The notes under the pieces: generated by a model | What the model was told of the DNA's origin: nothing | The model's input: only the letters and a program-made list of their open reading frames with translations | The model's database searches: none | Shown here: positions 54,112 to 63,800 of the stretch, in pieces | Layout of the letters: every line of letters starts with the position of its first letter | Position numbering within the stretch: the stretch's first letter is position 1 | Made by a program: the position numbers and the translations under genes | Origin: Methylomarinum vadi | GTDB lineage: Bacteria; Pseudomonadota; Gammaproteobacteria; Methylococcales; Methylomonadaceae | Reading direction: 5' to 3' | Assembly (NCBI RefSeq): GCF_000733935.1 | Contig: NZ_JPON01000001.1 | Coordinates: 4,228,623-4,292,622, forward strand | Length of the DNA: 64,000 bases

Positions 54112-54909
54112 TCAGTCTATATTCAAAATCAATTCCAACACCAGTTTGCTGCCGAAATAGGCCAGCAACAGCAGGATGAATCCCGCCAAGGTCCATTTCG
54201 TCGCGGTCTGGCCGCGCCAACCGTAACGCATCCGTCCGAACAGCAGGGCGGAAAAAATCAGCCAGGCCAGTATCGACAGCACGGTTTTATGCGCCAGATG
54301 CTGGGCGAATAAGTTGTCTATGAAGATAAAGCCGCTGATCAGCGAGATCGTCAAAAAGATAACGCCCGCCTTAATCATTTGAAAGAGCAGCGCCTCCATG
54401 GTTTGCAGCGGCGGCAGGGTCAAGATGATTTTGCGCGGCGGATGTTTCCTCAGTTGCCGTTCGTGGATGGCCAGGAAAATGGCTTGCAACGCGGCGATGT
54501 TCAACAGGCTGAAAGCGATGATCGACGTGAAGATATGGGTGGCCATTTGCCAGCCGTATCGATGCAGGCTGTGTTCTTGGTCGGGAAACAGCAGGGTCAG
54601 CGCCAGCATCAAGATGGCGAGCGGAAAAATCGCGATTCCCAGCTTCTCGATCGGCTTGTTCAAGCTGGTCATGAGCAGCAGCAGGGCAATGATCGAGGTG
54701 ATGGTCGAGCCGATGCCGAAAAAACCGAAATCCAAGCCGTCTTGCTGCACGGATACGATGGCCGTATAGATGAAATGAAGCAGCACCGCGATCCAGCCCG
54801 GATAAGTGGAGCGGTATTGCGATTTTTCGTCCACGATATCTTTCGACAGTAGCAGGGTACTGCCGGAATAGCAGCAGATCGATAATATGCCGATGATAGC
54901 AGGATTCAT
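54112..54909 (-). CDS. ypjD: CcsA/YpjD-type cytochrome c assembly-family membrane protein
   Basis: The 265-residue protein has eight predicted membrane segments. Conserved elements of the CcmC/CcsA-like YpjD family include HRYGWQMATHIFTSIIAFSLL (His-containing helix) and FAQHLAHKTVLSILAWLIFSALLFGRMRYGWRGQTATKW. The family is related to haem-handling proteins of cytochrome c maturation, but YpjD has been linked to metal efflux regulation and its role is unclear. It lies divergently from ffh, the conserved gammaproteobacterial arrangement. Confidence 0.88.
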   Translation of the reverse strand: MNPAIIGILSICCYSGSTLLLSKDIVDEKSQYRSTYPGWIAVLLHFIYTAIVSVQQDGLDFGFFGIGSTITSIIALLLLMTSLNKPIEKLGIAIFPLAILMLALTLLFPDQEHSLHRYGWQMATHIFTSIIAFSLLNIAALQAIFLAIHERQLRKHPPRKIILTLPPLQTMEALLFQMIKAGVIFLTISLISGFIFIDNLFAQHLAHKTVLSILAWLIFSALLFGRMRYGWRGQTATKWTLAGFILLLLAYFGSKLVLELILNID

Positions 54910-54968
54910 ATTCAGTTCTGGCGGATTTCAGGTGCAGAAATAATAATTCAAGTAATTCGATATGGTAA

Positions 54969-54974
54969 TATAAT
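54969..54974 (+). promoter_or_regulatory. Candidate -10 box of ffh
   Basis: A perfect TATAAT at 54969-54974 lies 61 bases before the ffh ATG in the divergent ypjD-ffh gap. The -35 region is a poor match. Confidence 0.45.
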
Positions 54975-55034
54975 CAGCTGAATAGTCATAGGGCAAAAGC
55001 TCTGTCTTGATCAACCAAGAATAAAGATAGCGAT

Positions 55035-56390
55035 ATGTTTGATAATTTAACCGACCGCTTAAGCGGTACTTTGAAAAAGTTAAAAGGTCAGGGCCGGCTG
55101 ACGGAGAGCAATATTAAGGAGACCATGCGCGAGGTTCGGATGGCGCTGCTCGAGGCGGACGTGGCCTTGCCGGTGGTCACCGAATTCATAGAACGGGTCA
55201 AGGAGGGCGCGCTAGGACAAGAGGTCCAGTCCAGCTTGTCGCCGGGACAGGCGCTGATCAAGCTGGTTCAGTCCGAATTGATCAAGGTGATGGGGGAAGC
55301 CAATGAAGCGCTCAACCTGAAGACCAATCCGCCGGCGATCGTGTTGATGGCGGGGTTGCAGGGGGCAGGTAAGACGACGACCGTTGCCAAACTGGGCCGT
55401 TATCTAAAGCAGAAGGAAAAGAAGAAAGTTGGTGTGGTCAGCGCCGATATTTACCGTCCGGCTGCGATCAAGCAGTTGCAGACGCTGGCCGACGATCTGG
55501 ATCTGGTGTTTTTCGACAGCGATGCCTCGGAAAAACCGGTCGACATCGCCAATCGGGCGATTGATGCGGCCAAACGCCAGTTCCTGGATGTGCTGATTGT
55601 CGATACGGCCGGTCGCTTGCATATCGATGACGAGATGATGGGCGAGATCAAGGAGCTGCACGCGGCGATCAAGCCGGTCGAAACGTTGTTCGTGGTGGAC
55701 AGCATGACCGGTCAGGATGCCGCCAATACGGCGAAGGCTTTTCACGACGCTTTGCCGTTGACCGGTGTGATCTTGACCAAGGCCGATGGCGATGCGCGCG
55801 GTGGCGCTGCATTGTCGATTCGTCATATTACCGGCAAGCCCATTAAATTCATCGGTGTCGGCGAAAAAACCGATGCGTTGGAGCCTTTCCATCCCGATCG
55901 TATCGCCTCTCGTATCCTCGGCATGGGCGATGTCTTGACCCTGATCGAGGAAATCGAACAGAAGGCGGATAAGAAAAAAGCCGAGAAACTGGCGAAAAAA
56001 ATCCAAAAAGGCAAAAGTTTTGATTTGGATGATTTGAAGGAACAACTGGAGCAAATGCAGAATATGGGCGGCGTCGGCGCGATGATGGACAAGTTGCCGG
56101 GCGTCAATGAAGTTCCCAAGGAGATGCGCGATAAGGTCGACGACAAGGCGTTGGCGCGCCAGATTGCGGTGATCAATTCGATGACCAAACAGGAGCGGCG
56201 TTTTCCCGATCTGATTAAAGGCAGCCGGAAAAGGCGTATCGCCGCCGGATGTGGGCAGGAATTGCAGGACGTGAATCGTATTCTAAAGCAACATAAAATG
56301 ATGCAGAAGATGATGAAGCGCTTCACCAAGGGCAACATGACCAATATGATGCGCGGCTTGAAGGGCAACATGCGCGGCATGCGGATGTGA
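55035..56390 (+). CDS. ffh: Ffh, signal recognition particle GTPase
   Basis: The 451-residue protein has the N domain, the G domain with GLQGAGKTT (K113), DTAGRLHID, TKADGDARGG, and the methionine-rich M domain ending MMQKMMKRFTKGNMTNMMRGLKGNMRGMRM-like sequence that binds 4.5S RNA and signal peptides. It delivers membrane proteins to the Sec machinery together with FtsY. Length is typical. Confidence 0.98.
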   Translation: MFDNLTDRLSGTLKKLKGQGRLTESNIKETMREVRMALLEADVALPVVTEFIERVKEGALGQEVQSSLSPGQALIKLVQSELIKVMGEANEALNLKTNPPAIVLMAGLQGAGKTTTVAKLGRYLKQKEKKKVGVVSADIYRPAAIKQLQTLADDLDLVFFDSDASEKPVDIANRAIDAAKRQFLDVLIVDTAGRLHIDDEMMGEIKELHAAIKPVETLFVVDSMTGQDAANTAKAFHDALPLTGVILTKADGDARGGAALSIRHITGKPIKFIGVGEKTDALEPFHPDRIASRILGMGDVLTLIEEIEQKADKKKAEKLAKKIQKGKSFDLDDLKEQLEQMQNMGGVGAMMDKLPGVNEVPKEMRDKVDDKALARQIAVINSMTKQERRFPDLIKGSRKRRIAAGCGQELQDVNRILKQHKMMQKMMKRFTKGNMTNMMRGLKGNMRGMRM

Positions 56391-56497
56391 GTATCCGCCG
56401 GAGGTTCGGAAATGTTCCGGCAAACCGGGTATTTCCGCAATACGGCCGCGATGTCTTTTCGTGAAGCCGCTATTGCTGCCGATTTTGTAATTTGTTC

Positions 56498-56525
56498 TTC
56501 ACATATTTATTAATTCGCGTAAAAT
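56498..56525 (+). promoter_or_regulatory. Promoter candidate of the rpsP operon
   Basis: TTCACA (56498-56503) and TAAAAT (56520-56525) are 16 bases apart in an AT-rich gap, 47 bases before rpsP. It would drive rpsP-rimM-trmD-rplS. Confidence 0.5.
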
Positions 56526-56571
56526 AGGCGGATTAATTTTTTTGACTTAATATTTTTAGGGTGTTTGTTAA

Positions 56572-56823
56572 ATGGTATCCATTCGTTTATCCAGAGGCGG
56601 CGCGAAAGACCGTCCCTTTTATCACGTTGTAGTCACTGACAGCAGAAACAGCCGCGATGGCCGTTACATCGAACGTCTGGGCTTTTTCAATCCTCTGGCG
56701 CAAGGCAACGAAGAAAGACTGCGGTTGGACAGTGAGCGTGTTGAATACTGGAAATCCCATGGTGCGCAACCATCCGAGCGTGTAGCTAAATTGATCAAAG
56801 AAGCTGCCAAGGCTGCCGCATAA
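56572..56823 (+). CDS. rpsP: 30S ribosomal protein S16
   Basis: The 83-residue protein opens [41 protein letters not shown], the S16 signature over most of its length. It is an early-binding small-subunit protein. It is the first gene of the conserved rpsP-rimM-trmD-rplS operon, and rimM starts six bases after its stop. Confidence 0.99.
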   Translation: MVSIRLSRGGAKDRPFYHVVVTDSRNSRDGRYIERLGFFNPLAQGNEERLRLDSERVEYWKSHGAQPSERVAKLIKEAAKAAA

Positions 56824-56829
56824 GCAACA

Positions 56830-57339
56830 TTGTCGGCTAAGGATTTTATTAAAGTCGGCGAAATCAACGGCGTTTTCGGGGTCAAGGGTTGGGTTAAGGT
56901 TTTTTCCTTCACCGAGCCAAGAGAAAATATCCTGAATTATTCTCCCTGGTATTTGCAAAGAAAGGGAGAAACCAAGGAAATGCATCTGGTCGGCGGCCAG
57001 CGCCAGGGAAAACTGGTGGTTGCTGCGCTGGAAGGGGTTGCCGATCGTGATGCGGCGGCGGCCCTGATCGGTTGGGATATTCTGATCGATAAAGAACAGT
57101 TGCCGGTTCCGGAGCAAGGCGAATACTACTGGGCCGATTTGGTCGGTCTACGGGTAGAAACCGAACAAGGCGAAGCATTGGGAATTGTTGATCATCTAAT
57201 GGAAACCGGCGCCAATGACGTGCTGGTGGTGAAGGATGGTAAAAAGGAACGGTTGATTCCTTTTTTGCAACAGCAGACCGTGTTGAATGTGGATATTGAA
57301 AACGGGTTGATGATCGTGGATTGGGATCCTGATTTTTAG
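56830..57339 (+). CDS. rimM: RimM, 16S rRNA processing protein
   Basis: The 169-residue protein has the RimM N-terminal beta-barrel ([23 protein letters not shown]) and the PRC barrel with [22 protein letters not shown] and ERLIPFL. It helps assemble the 30S head and binds S19. The start appears to be TTG 56830, six bases after the rpsP stop, without a strong ribosome site, so translation is probably coupled to rpsP and kept low. No in-frame ATG lies early enough. Confidence 0.96.
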   Translation: MSAKDFIKVGEINGVFGVKGWVKVFSFTEPRENILNYSPWYLQRKGETKEMHLVGGQRQGKLVVAALEGVADRDAAAALIGWDILIDKEQLPVPEQGEYYWADLVGLRVETEQGEALGIVDHLMETGANDVLVVKDGKKERLIPFLQQQTVLNVDIENGLMIVDWDPDF

Positions 57340-57347
57340 CGCTTGCC

Positions 57348-58094
57348 ATGCGTTTTGACGTGGTCACACTGTTTCCTCAGATGGTGCGGGACGCCGCCGG
57401 TTATGGCGTGACGGGAAAGGCCATCGAGCGGGGCGTGGTGCAACTGGCGACCTGGAATCCGCGCGATTATACCCACGACAGGCACAGGACGGTCGATGAC
57501 AGGCCTTATGGCGGCGGGCCGGGAATGGTAATGAAATTCCCGCCGTTGTTGGAGGCGGTTAATGACGCCAGACGGCAAGATAATTCTGGAACGTCGCGGG
57601 TGGTGTGCTTGAGTCCGCAAGGCAAGCCGTTGACTCAGGCGGTGTTGGCGGAAGTCGCCGATGTATCCCAGCTGATTCTGGTGGCGGGGCGTTATGAAGG
57701 GATCGATGAGCGTTTTATCGAAAACGTTTGTGACGATGAGTGGTCCCTGGGTGATTATGTTATTAGCGGCGGCGAACTGGCCGCCTTGATCGTCATCGAT
57801 GCGGTGACACGGTTGATTCCCGGTGTGCTGGGGCATGAACAATCGGCAATGCAGGATTCGCACATGCGAGGTCTGCTGGATTGTCCGCATTTTACCCGGC
57901 CGGAAGCAAGCGAGCTGGGCGATGTGCCGAAGGTGTTGCTGACCGGCAATCATGCGGCGATCGAGCGGTGGCGTTTGAAACAAGCCTTGGGCCGGACCTG
58001 GCTGAGACGGCCGGATTTGATAAAAAAAATGGCATTAACGGCGGAACAGCTTGTTTTGCTGGAAGAGTTTAAAACTGAAATAGATGTTAATTAG
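57348..58094 (+). CDS. trmD: TrmD, tRNA (guanine-37-N1)-methyltransferase
   Basis: The 248-residue SPOUT enzyme has [11 protein letters not shown] near 58-68, the knot region [21 protein letters not shown] and [12 protein letters not shown], which together bind SAM in the trefoil knot. It methylates G37 of tRNAs to prevent frameshifting. It sits between rimM and rplS as in other gammaproteobacteria. Confidence 0.98.
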   Translation: MRFDVVTLFPQMVRDAAGYGVTGKAIERGVVQLATWNPRDYTHDRHRTVDDRPYGGGPGMVMKFPPLLEAVNDARRQDNSGTSRVVCLSPQGKPLTQAVLAEVADVSQLILVAGRYEGIDERFIENVCDDEWSLGDYVISGGELAALIVIDAVTRLIPGVLGHEQSAMQDSHMRGLLDCPHFTRPEASELGDVPKVLLTGNHAAIERWRLKQALGRTWLRRPDLIKKMALTAEQLVLLEEFKTEIDVN

Positions 58095-58103
58095 GGTGTG
58101 GTA

Positions 58104-58451
58104 ATGAGTAATATTATTAAAGAATTGGAAGCGGCACAGCTGAAAAAAGACGTACCGGAATTTGGTCCTGGCGATACCGTCGTCGTTCAGGTGAAAGTTA
58201 TCGAAGGTAACCGCGAAAGACTGCAGGCTTTCGAAGGCGTGGTGATCGCAAAACGGAATCGTGGTTTGAATTCGGCTTTCACCGTCAGAAAAATTTCTCA
58301 CGGTGTCGGCGTCGAGCGTGTATTCCAAACGCACAGTCCGCTGGTCAGCAGTATTGAAGTGAAGCGTCGTGGTGACGTTCGTCGCGCGAAACTGTATTAT
58401 ATGCGCGAACTGACCGGTAAAGCGGCTCGTATTAAAGAAAAACTTTCCTAA
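58104..58451 (+). CDS. rplS: 50S ribosomal protein L19
   Basis: The 115-residue protein has the L19 features [33 protein letters not shown] and [20 protein letters not shown]. The frame opens at GTG 58098, but TAGGGTG (58093-58099) and the family N-terminus MSNIIKELE give ATG 58104. It closes the operon and is followed by a terminator. Confidence 0.99.
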   Translation: MSNIIKELEAAQLKKDVPEFGPGDTVVVQVKVIEGNRERLQAFEGVVIAKRNRGLNSAFTVRKISHGVGVERVFQTHSPLVSSIEVKRRGDVRRAKLYYMRELTGKAARIKEKLS

Positions 58452-58481
58452 TCGAAAGTTTACGGAAACCGCTTCGGATCG

Positions 58482-58512
58482 AAAAGGCAGCCGGTTAGGC
58501 TGCCTTTTTTTT
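58482..58512 (+). terminator. Rho-independent terminator of the rpsP-rplS operon
   Basis: AAAAGGCAGCC (58482-58492) pairs with GGCTGCCTTTT around GGTTA, followed by a T run to 58512. Confidence 0.92.
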
Positions 58513-58527
58513 GCTCGTGACAAAGCT

Positions 58528-59028
58528 ATGGGATTAACGATTTGTTGGCAAACGTCGCAAGATAACGCTGAAAGTAAGGTTCCGGTCGTAACGGACTTTG
58601 CTGTTCTGTATTTGTATTTGACCGATGAAGTGATACAACATAGCGAATGGCATCCTTTATCGGGGCATGAAGCAAATTGCTGTACGTCGTTGCAACGAGA
58701 GGTCAGGCTGTTTCTAGAGCGGCCCGAGCGCTGCGAATTAAATCTTGTACTGCGGCGGCAGGGGACGGAATTCTGTCATCGGGTCTGGCAAGAACTGATC
58801 CGAATTCCTTTTGGCGAAACGTTGACGTATGCGCAATTGGCGCAACGAGTCGGTTCCGGTGCCCGCGCCGTCGCCAACGCCTGCAGAAGCAATCCATTTC
58901 CCGGTTTTATCCCTTGTCACCGAGTGGTGGCCGTGCGCGGAATCGGCGGCTTCATGGGGCAAAAGGAAGGGCCGTATGTTGAACTAAAACGCCGAATCCT
59001 ACAATATGAAGCAACACAGAGAAGATGA
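58528..59028 (+). CDS. ogt: Methylated-DNA-protein-cysteine methyltransferase
   Basis: The 166-residue protein repairs O6-alkylguanine by moving the alkyl group to its own cysteine. The active site is C130 in FIPCHRVV, preceded by the DNA-binding helix GSGARAVANACRSNPF with its Arg finger, and followed by GGFMGQKEGPYVELKRRIL. The N-terminal 80 residues are the usual variable domain. It overlaps xerD by 23 bases. Confidence 0.95.
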   Translation: MGLTICWQTSQDNAESKVPVVTDFAVLYLYLTDEVIQHSEWHPLSGHEANCCTSLQREVRLFLERPERCELNLVLRRQGTEFCHRVWQELIRIPFGETLTYAQLAQRVGSGARAVANACRSNPFPGFIPCHRVVAVRGIGGFMGQKEGPYVELKRRILQYEATQRR

Positions 59029-59920
59029 AATAACGCCGGACGCGGTGAGGTTAATCGATCTTTTTCTTGACGCGTTGTGGGTGGAGTTCGGGCTCAGTAA
59101 CAACACGTTGGCGGCCTACGGCAGCGATTTGCGGCAGTTTTCGAAATGGTTAAATAATAAGACACTGACAGATGCCGACGAGGCGGATATCGCCGAGTTT
59201 TTGGCGACTCGTTATCGTCAGGGCATCGGTCATCGCACGTCCGCCAGAATATTGTCCAGCCTGCGCCGCTTCTATAATTATCTGTTGCGCGAAGGTAAGA
59301 TCACAGTCGCCCCCACCGCGCTGATCGACGCGCCGCATATCGGCAGGGTTTTACCGCTCTCCTTGTCGGAAGCGGATGTCGAATTGTTGCTGGCGGCGCC
59401 CGAAACCGGCGATTCGCTGGGGTTACGCGACCGGGCCATGCTGGAAGTGCTTTATGCGACCGGTCTGCGCGTGTCGGAATTGGTCGGATTGAAATTCGAG
59501 CAGTTGAATCTGCAACTCGGTTGTCTCCGTATCACCGGCAAGGGCAATAAGGAAAGGCTGGTACCGATCGGCGCCGAAGCGATGAATTGGATAGAGCGAT
59601 ATTTCGCCGATAGCCGGCAACTGCTTTTGTCCGGCAGGCAGTGCGATTTTTTGTTCGTGACCAAACGCGCGAACGGCATGACAAGACAGGCGTTCTGGCA
59701 TATCATCAAACGCTACGCCAAGAAAGCCGGTATCACTAAGGAAATGTCCCCGCACACCTTGCGCCATGCCTTCGCCACCCATTTATTGAATCATGGCGCG
59801 GACCTGCGCGTGGTGCAGTTATTATTGGGGCATTCGGATTTATCGACCACGCAAATCTATACCCATATCGCGCAAGAGAGGCTAAGGGATTTGCATGAGA
59901 AATTTCACCCGAGAGGATAA
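59006..59920 (+). CDS. xerD: XerD-type tyrosine recombinase
   Basis: The 304-residue recombinase has an N-terminal SAM-like core-binding domain (15-105) and the catalytic domain with R155 (ATGLRVSEL), H250 and R253 (SPHTLRHAFATHLL), H276 (LGHSDLSTTQIYTH) and nucleophile Y285. With XerC it resolves chromosome dimers at dif. The XerD-like sequence and length make this a housekeeping recombinase rather than a phage or integron integrase; no attachment site is nearby. Its start lies inside ogt. Confidence 0.95.
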   Translation: MKQHREDEITPDAVRLIDLFLDALWVEFGLSNNTLAAYGSDLRQFSKWLNNKTLTDADEADIAEFLATRYRQGIGHRTSARILSSLRRFYNYLLREGKITVAPTALIDAPHIGRVLPLSLSEADVELLLAAPETGDSLGLRDRAMLEVLYATGLRVSELVGLKFEQLNLQLGCLRITGKGNKERLVPIGAEAMNWIERYFADSRQLLLSGRQCDFLFVTKRANGMTRQAFWHIIKRYAKKAGITKEMSPHTLRHAFATHLLNHGADLRVVQLLLGHSDLSTTQIYTHIAQERLRDLHEKFHPRG

Positions 59921-59923
59921 TAC

Positions 59924-60706
59924 ATGACACAAAACATACATCCGACCGCATACATTGCCGATGGTGCGAAACTGGGCGCCAATATCAAGGTGGGTCCGTT
60001 CGCCGTGATCGAAAATGATGTTGTTATCGGCGATCACTGCCAAATCGGCGCGCATGCCGTGGTGCAACGTTATGTCAGAATGGGCGAGGGCAATATCCTG
60101 CATCCTCATGTCGTCCTAGGCGATTTGCCGCAGGATGTCAGTTTCGATCCGGACAGCGTTTCCTGGCTGGAAGTGGGCGATCGTAACACTTTTCGCGAAG
60201 GGTTCACCGCCCATCGGTCCTCGAAAATCGATGGAGTCACCTGCATCGGTTCGGATTGCTATTTCATGAATAACAGTCATGTCGCCCATGACTGCAGCGT
60301 CGGCAACAAAACCATATTCGCCAATAATGTCGCGATCGGCGGACATGTCGAAGTCGGCAGCAATGTCTTCATGGGCGGAGGTGTGGTCGTGCACCAGTTT
60401 TGCCGAGTCGGTTCCTACGCCATCGTTCAGGGCACGACCGGCCTGAATAAAGACGTTATTCCCTTTATGTTGATTGGCGGCCGGCCTGCCAGGCATTACC
60501 GTCTCAATACGGTAGGCCTGAAACGCGCCGGCATAACCGGTTCACGCTATAAAATCTTGTCCGCCGCATTCCGCTTATTGAAAAAGAAAGCCCCCCTGGA
60601 TGAATTGGAACAAAGCGAGGACCTGGATCTGTTGAAAGCCTGGTTGGCGGCGGAAAGCAAGCGCGGCATACATGGCTTTATCGATGTCAGCAAGGTCGAC
60701 GAATAA
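59924..60706 (+). CDS. lpxA: LpxA-type UDP-GlcNAc acyltransferase
   Basis: The 260-residue protein is a left-handed beta-helix with many hexapeptide repeats (IGDHCQIGAHAVV, VGNKTIFANNVAIGGHVEVGSNV) and a helical C-terminus. The LpxA motif NNSHVAHDCSVG places H119 and H122 at E. coli His122 and His125, the latter being catalytic. LpxA starts lipid A synthesis. The gene is outside the usual lpxD-fabZ-lpxA-lpxB cluster, and the FTAHRSS stretch differs from the common TIHRGT, so it may be a second, specialised copy. It begins three bases after xerD. Confidence 0.88.
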   Translation: MTQNIHPTAYIADGAKLGANIKVGPFAVIENDVVIGDHCQIGAHAVVQRYVRMGEGNILHPHVVLGDLPQDVSFDPDSVSWLEVGDRNTFREGFTAHRSSKIDGVTCIGSDCYFMNNSHVAHDCSVGNKTIFANNVAIGGHVEVGSNVFMGGGVVVHQFCRVGSYAIVQGTTGLNKDVIPFMLIGGRPARHYRLNTVGLKRAGITGSRYKILSAAFRLLKKKAPLDELEQSEDLDLLKAWLAAESKRGIHGFIDVSKVDE

Positions 60707-60745
60707 GGTGAGAAGTTTTCGAGTCCAATCGATATGAATTGATGC

Positions 60746-60782
60746 AGTGCCGTTGATAACTGGGAACGAATACGGCACTTTT
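60746..60782 (+). terminator. Terminator after lpxA
   Basis: AGTGCCGT (60746-60753) pairs with ACGGCACT (60772-60779), followed by TTT. The loop of 18 bases is long, so strength is moderate. Confidence 0.6.
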
Positions 60783-60896
60783 ACTATACTTGGTTGATAA
60801 TAAAACTATTTCATCTTAGGTGATGTTTTTAAACATCGCGCCGCCGCGCTGTGTGAGTCGCCCCGCTCAACCTTTTTTCCAGGATCATGATGCGAC

Positions 60897-63800
60897 GTGT
60901 CCAATAACGCTTTTTCAGCATCTGAATTCGATTTGCCCCAGTCGAATCGAATTCATCGCCGCTTGCAATTCCGCGCCGTAACAAGCCTGGTGTTGATCAG
61001 CTTGTTGTTGGGCGCGGTTTTTACGTATCTATTGTATCGCGCCGAGAGGAGACAGCTTGAGGCCGCCTTGCTGTCCGCGATGGAACTGCAAACGGCCGCG
61101 CTCGAAGCGGAGATTAATCGGCTCAAAAATATCACCACGCAAATTACCAGTCGGACCCGTATTCGTCAGGAACTGGAAAAATACAACCGGGGCTTGATTA
61201 GTCAGGAAGCGTTAGCGGCATTCAGCCGGCCTAAATTGGCCGATGCCATGCGTTTGGCTCCCGATATGATCGGCATTAGTAGACTTAGCACCAAAGGACG
61301 GGTATTGATACAAATAGGCGAATCCGTACCCACGTCACTATGGCCGAAAGATTTTGCGGCGGATTCCATCAAGCTAGGGACGCCGCGAGAGATTGATGGC
61401 CGCAAGCGCTTGGTGCTTAGTGCTCCGATTAACAATCGCGAAGGTATGAAGGCCGGTATCGATCTGGTTGTGTTCGATTATCAACGGCTGGATGCTATTC
61501 TGCATGGTTTTTTTCTCCGCTACCGGGGCAGCGGCACTATCCGCCTGGCGGCGAGGGAGGCGGCGGGCATCACGGATTTATTGACGTCGATTAAGTCGAA
61601 TCATCGGGATCTTCTTGAAACTATCAACGGGCAAGTCAAACAATTCCCACTGGAGAAAAAAGCAACTGTTCATTTACTTTCGGTTCCTGACGGAAAACAA
61701 TTGATAGTTGCCCTTAATCCGATTGGCGATACGGGCTGATTGGTATTGTTTGTTAACGATAGCAACGATTTTTTTGCGGACGCCTATGCGCAGGCCATGC
61801 AAACAATACTGTTCATCGTTATTTTAACGTTGGCGGGCAGTTTTTTGACTTTTCTGGCCATCAGGCCGCTGTCCGGACCCATTTCGGTCGAAACCGGAAT
61901 ATTGTTTAATTTGTTACAGGAACACAAGGAATTGTTGAGGAATGTGCGGCGCAGTGAATCCCGTTTGAGCGAAGCGCAACAAGTGGCCCATATCGGCAGT
62001 TGGGAATACAATTTGGTTGAGCGTACTATATGGTGGTCCGACGAGGTTTTTCTTATATTCGAGTTGCCTCCTCAGCAGGTGGAAGTGGCCTACGAAAGTT
62101 TTCTGGGAATCGTCCATCCGGAAGACCGTGAATTGGTCGATCGAACTTATCGAGAATCGGTTGCCAACCATAGCCCCTTCGAGATCGTCCATCGTTTACA
62201 GTTCGACGAAGGGCGGATCAAGTATGTCAAGGCACGAGGCGAGACTATTTACGACGAGTCGATTGCCGAAGTCCGCTGCATTGGGACGGTACAGGACATT
62301 ACCCGGCACTATCAGCAGGAGCAGGAACGGAATCGTTTGCATGCCGTTCTGAATGCTCTGGTGGAAGGCTCCTCCGACGCCATTTTCGTCAAGGACCGCG
62401 ACAGTCGTTACCAGCTTGTCAATCGAGCATTAGTCCAGCTACTGAATAAAACTAAAGACCAGTTAATGGGCGCATCGGACTATGAGTTGTTTCCGGACAA
62501 TCTGGCGGAAAAATATCAGCAGGATGACCGCCGTTTTATGCTGGAGAAACGCACACAGACCTATGAAGAGCCGGTGCTTGTCGACGGTCGGCGCCTGTCC
62601 TATTTGACGACCAAGGGGCCTTTGATTATCGATGGCGATATACAAGGAGTTTTCGGTATTTCCCGCGATATTTCGGAACGTAAACAAACGGAAGAACGTT
62701 TGCGCGAATCGGAAGAAAGCTACCGCGGCCTGTTCAACAGTGTGCCGGATGGTATTTTTATCGTTGATCGGGATGGCTATATGATCGATGTCAACAGGGC
62801 CGTGGTAACTATGTTCGGTCATTCCCGGCAATTTTTTAGCGGCAAACGATTGCTGGATTTGGCTGACCAGCACAAAAACGATAAGGCCGATCTGGAAAAT
62901 ATCAGGCAACAGATTTCAGCAGGAGACAGGCAGCATTTTTCTTTCTGGGGACGGCGCGCTACCGAGCAATATTTTCCGTTGGATGTCGTGCTCAATCAAG
63001 GGCGCTTTCATGGGCGCGAGGTCATGTTCGCCGTGGCCCGTGACTTTTCCGAACAAGTCGAGAACCAGGCTCGCCTGGCCAGAGTGGAATGGGAATGGAA
63101 TCAAGCCATGGACCAGTTCGAAGACGCCATCTATCTCATCGACATGCAACGGCATTTGGTGCGCGCCAACCAAGCGTTTTACCGCATGATCGGGCTCGCT
63201 CCAGAACGGTGCCTGGGGCGACATATCGTCGAATTGGTGCATCCTGATGGCGAGGATGAAATTTGTCCCGTTTGTCGGGCGCAACAGTCGGCCGAAGAGG
63301 GGGCTATTATTTTAGAAGCCGAAGACCGTCACAATCCCACCCATCGTCCTCTCGAAGTGAATCTGAAGGTAGTACGGGACGGTTCAGGATTGGCCGGAGG
63401 CATGTTGTTGAGTATTCGCGATTTAAGCAAGATGCGTCGAACCGAAGAACGCCTGCGTTTGTCCGCCAGCGTGTTCGAAAGCACCGGCGAAGGTGTCGTC
63501 ATTACCGATGCCGATGGCAATATCGTCGAGGTCAATCGCGCCTTTAGCGAAATCACCGGATACCGTCGAGAAGAGGTGATCGGGCGTAATCCAAAAATCT
63601 GGCAATCCGGACGTCATGATAAGAGTTTTTTTATCGAAATGTGGCGTTCGCTGAAAGATAACGGCAAATGGCGGGGCGAGTTATGGAACCGGCGTAAGAA
63701 CGGAACGGTCTTTCCGGAGTTGTTGACTATTAGCGGTGTCGTCGACGAGCAAAATCGTTTAACGCACTATGTCGGTGTTTTTACCGATATCAGCGAACTC

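Noticed and set aside
59006-59920. Phage or integron integrase
   Set aside because: Sequence and length fit XerD, and there is no attachment site, cassette array or phage gene nearby.
61737-61739. TGA as selenocysteine or a reassigned Trp codon
   Set aside because: Many genes here end normally in TGA, including four-base ATGA overlaps, so TGA is a stop. The position is not a redox site, and I saw no obvious selenocysteine hairpin.
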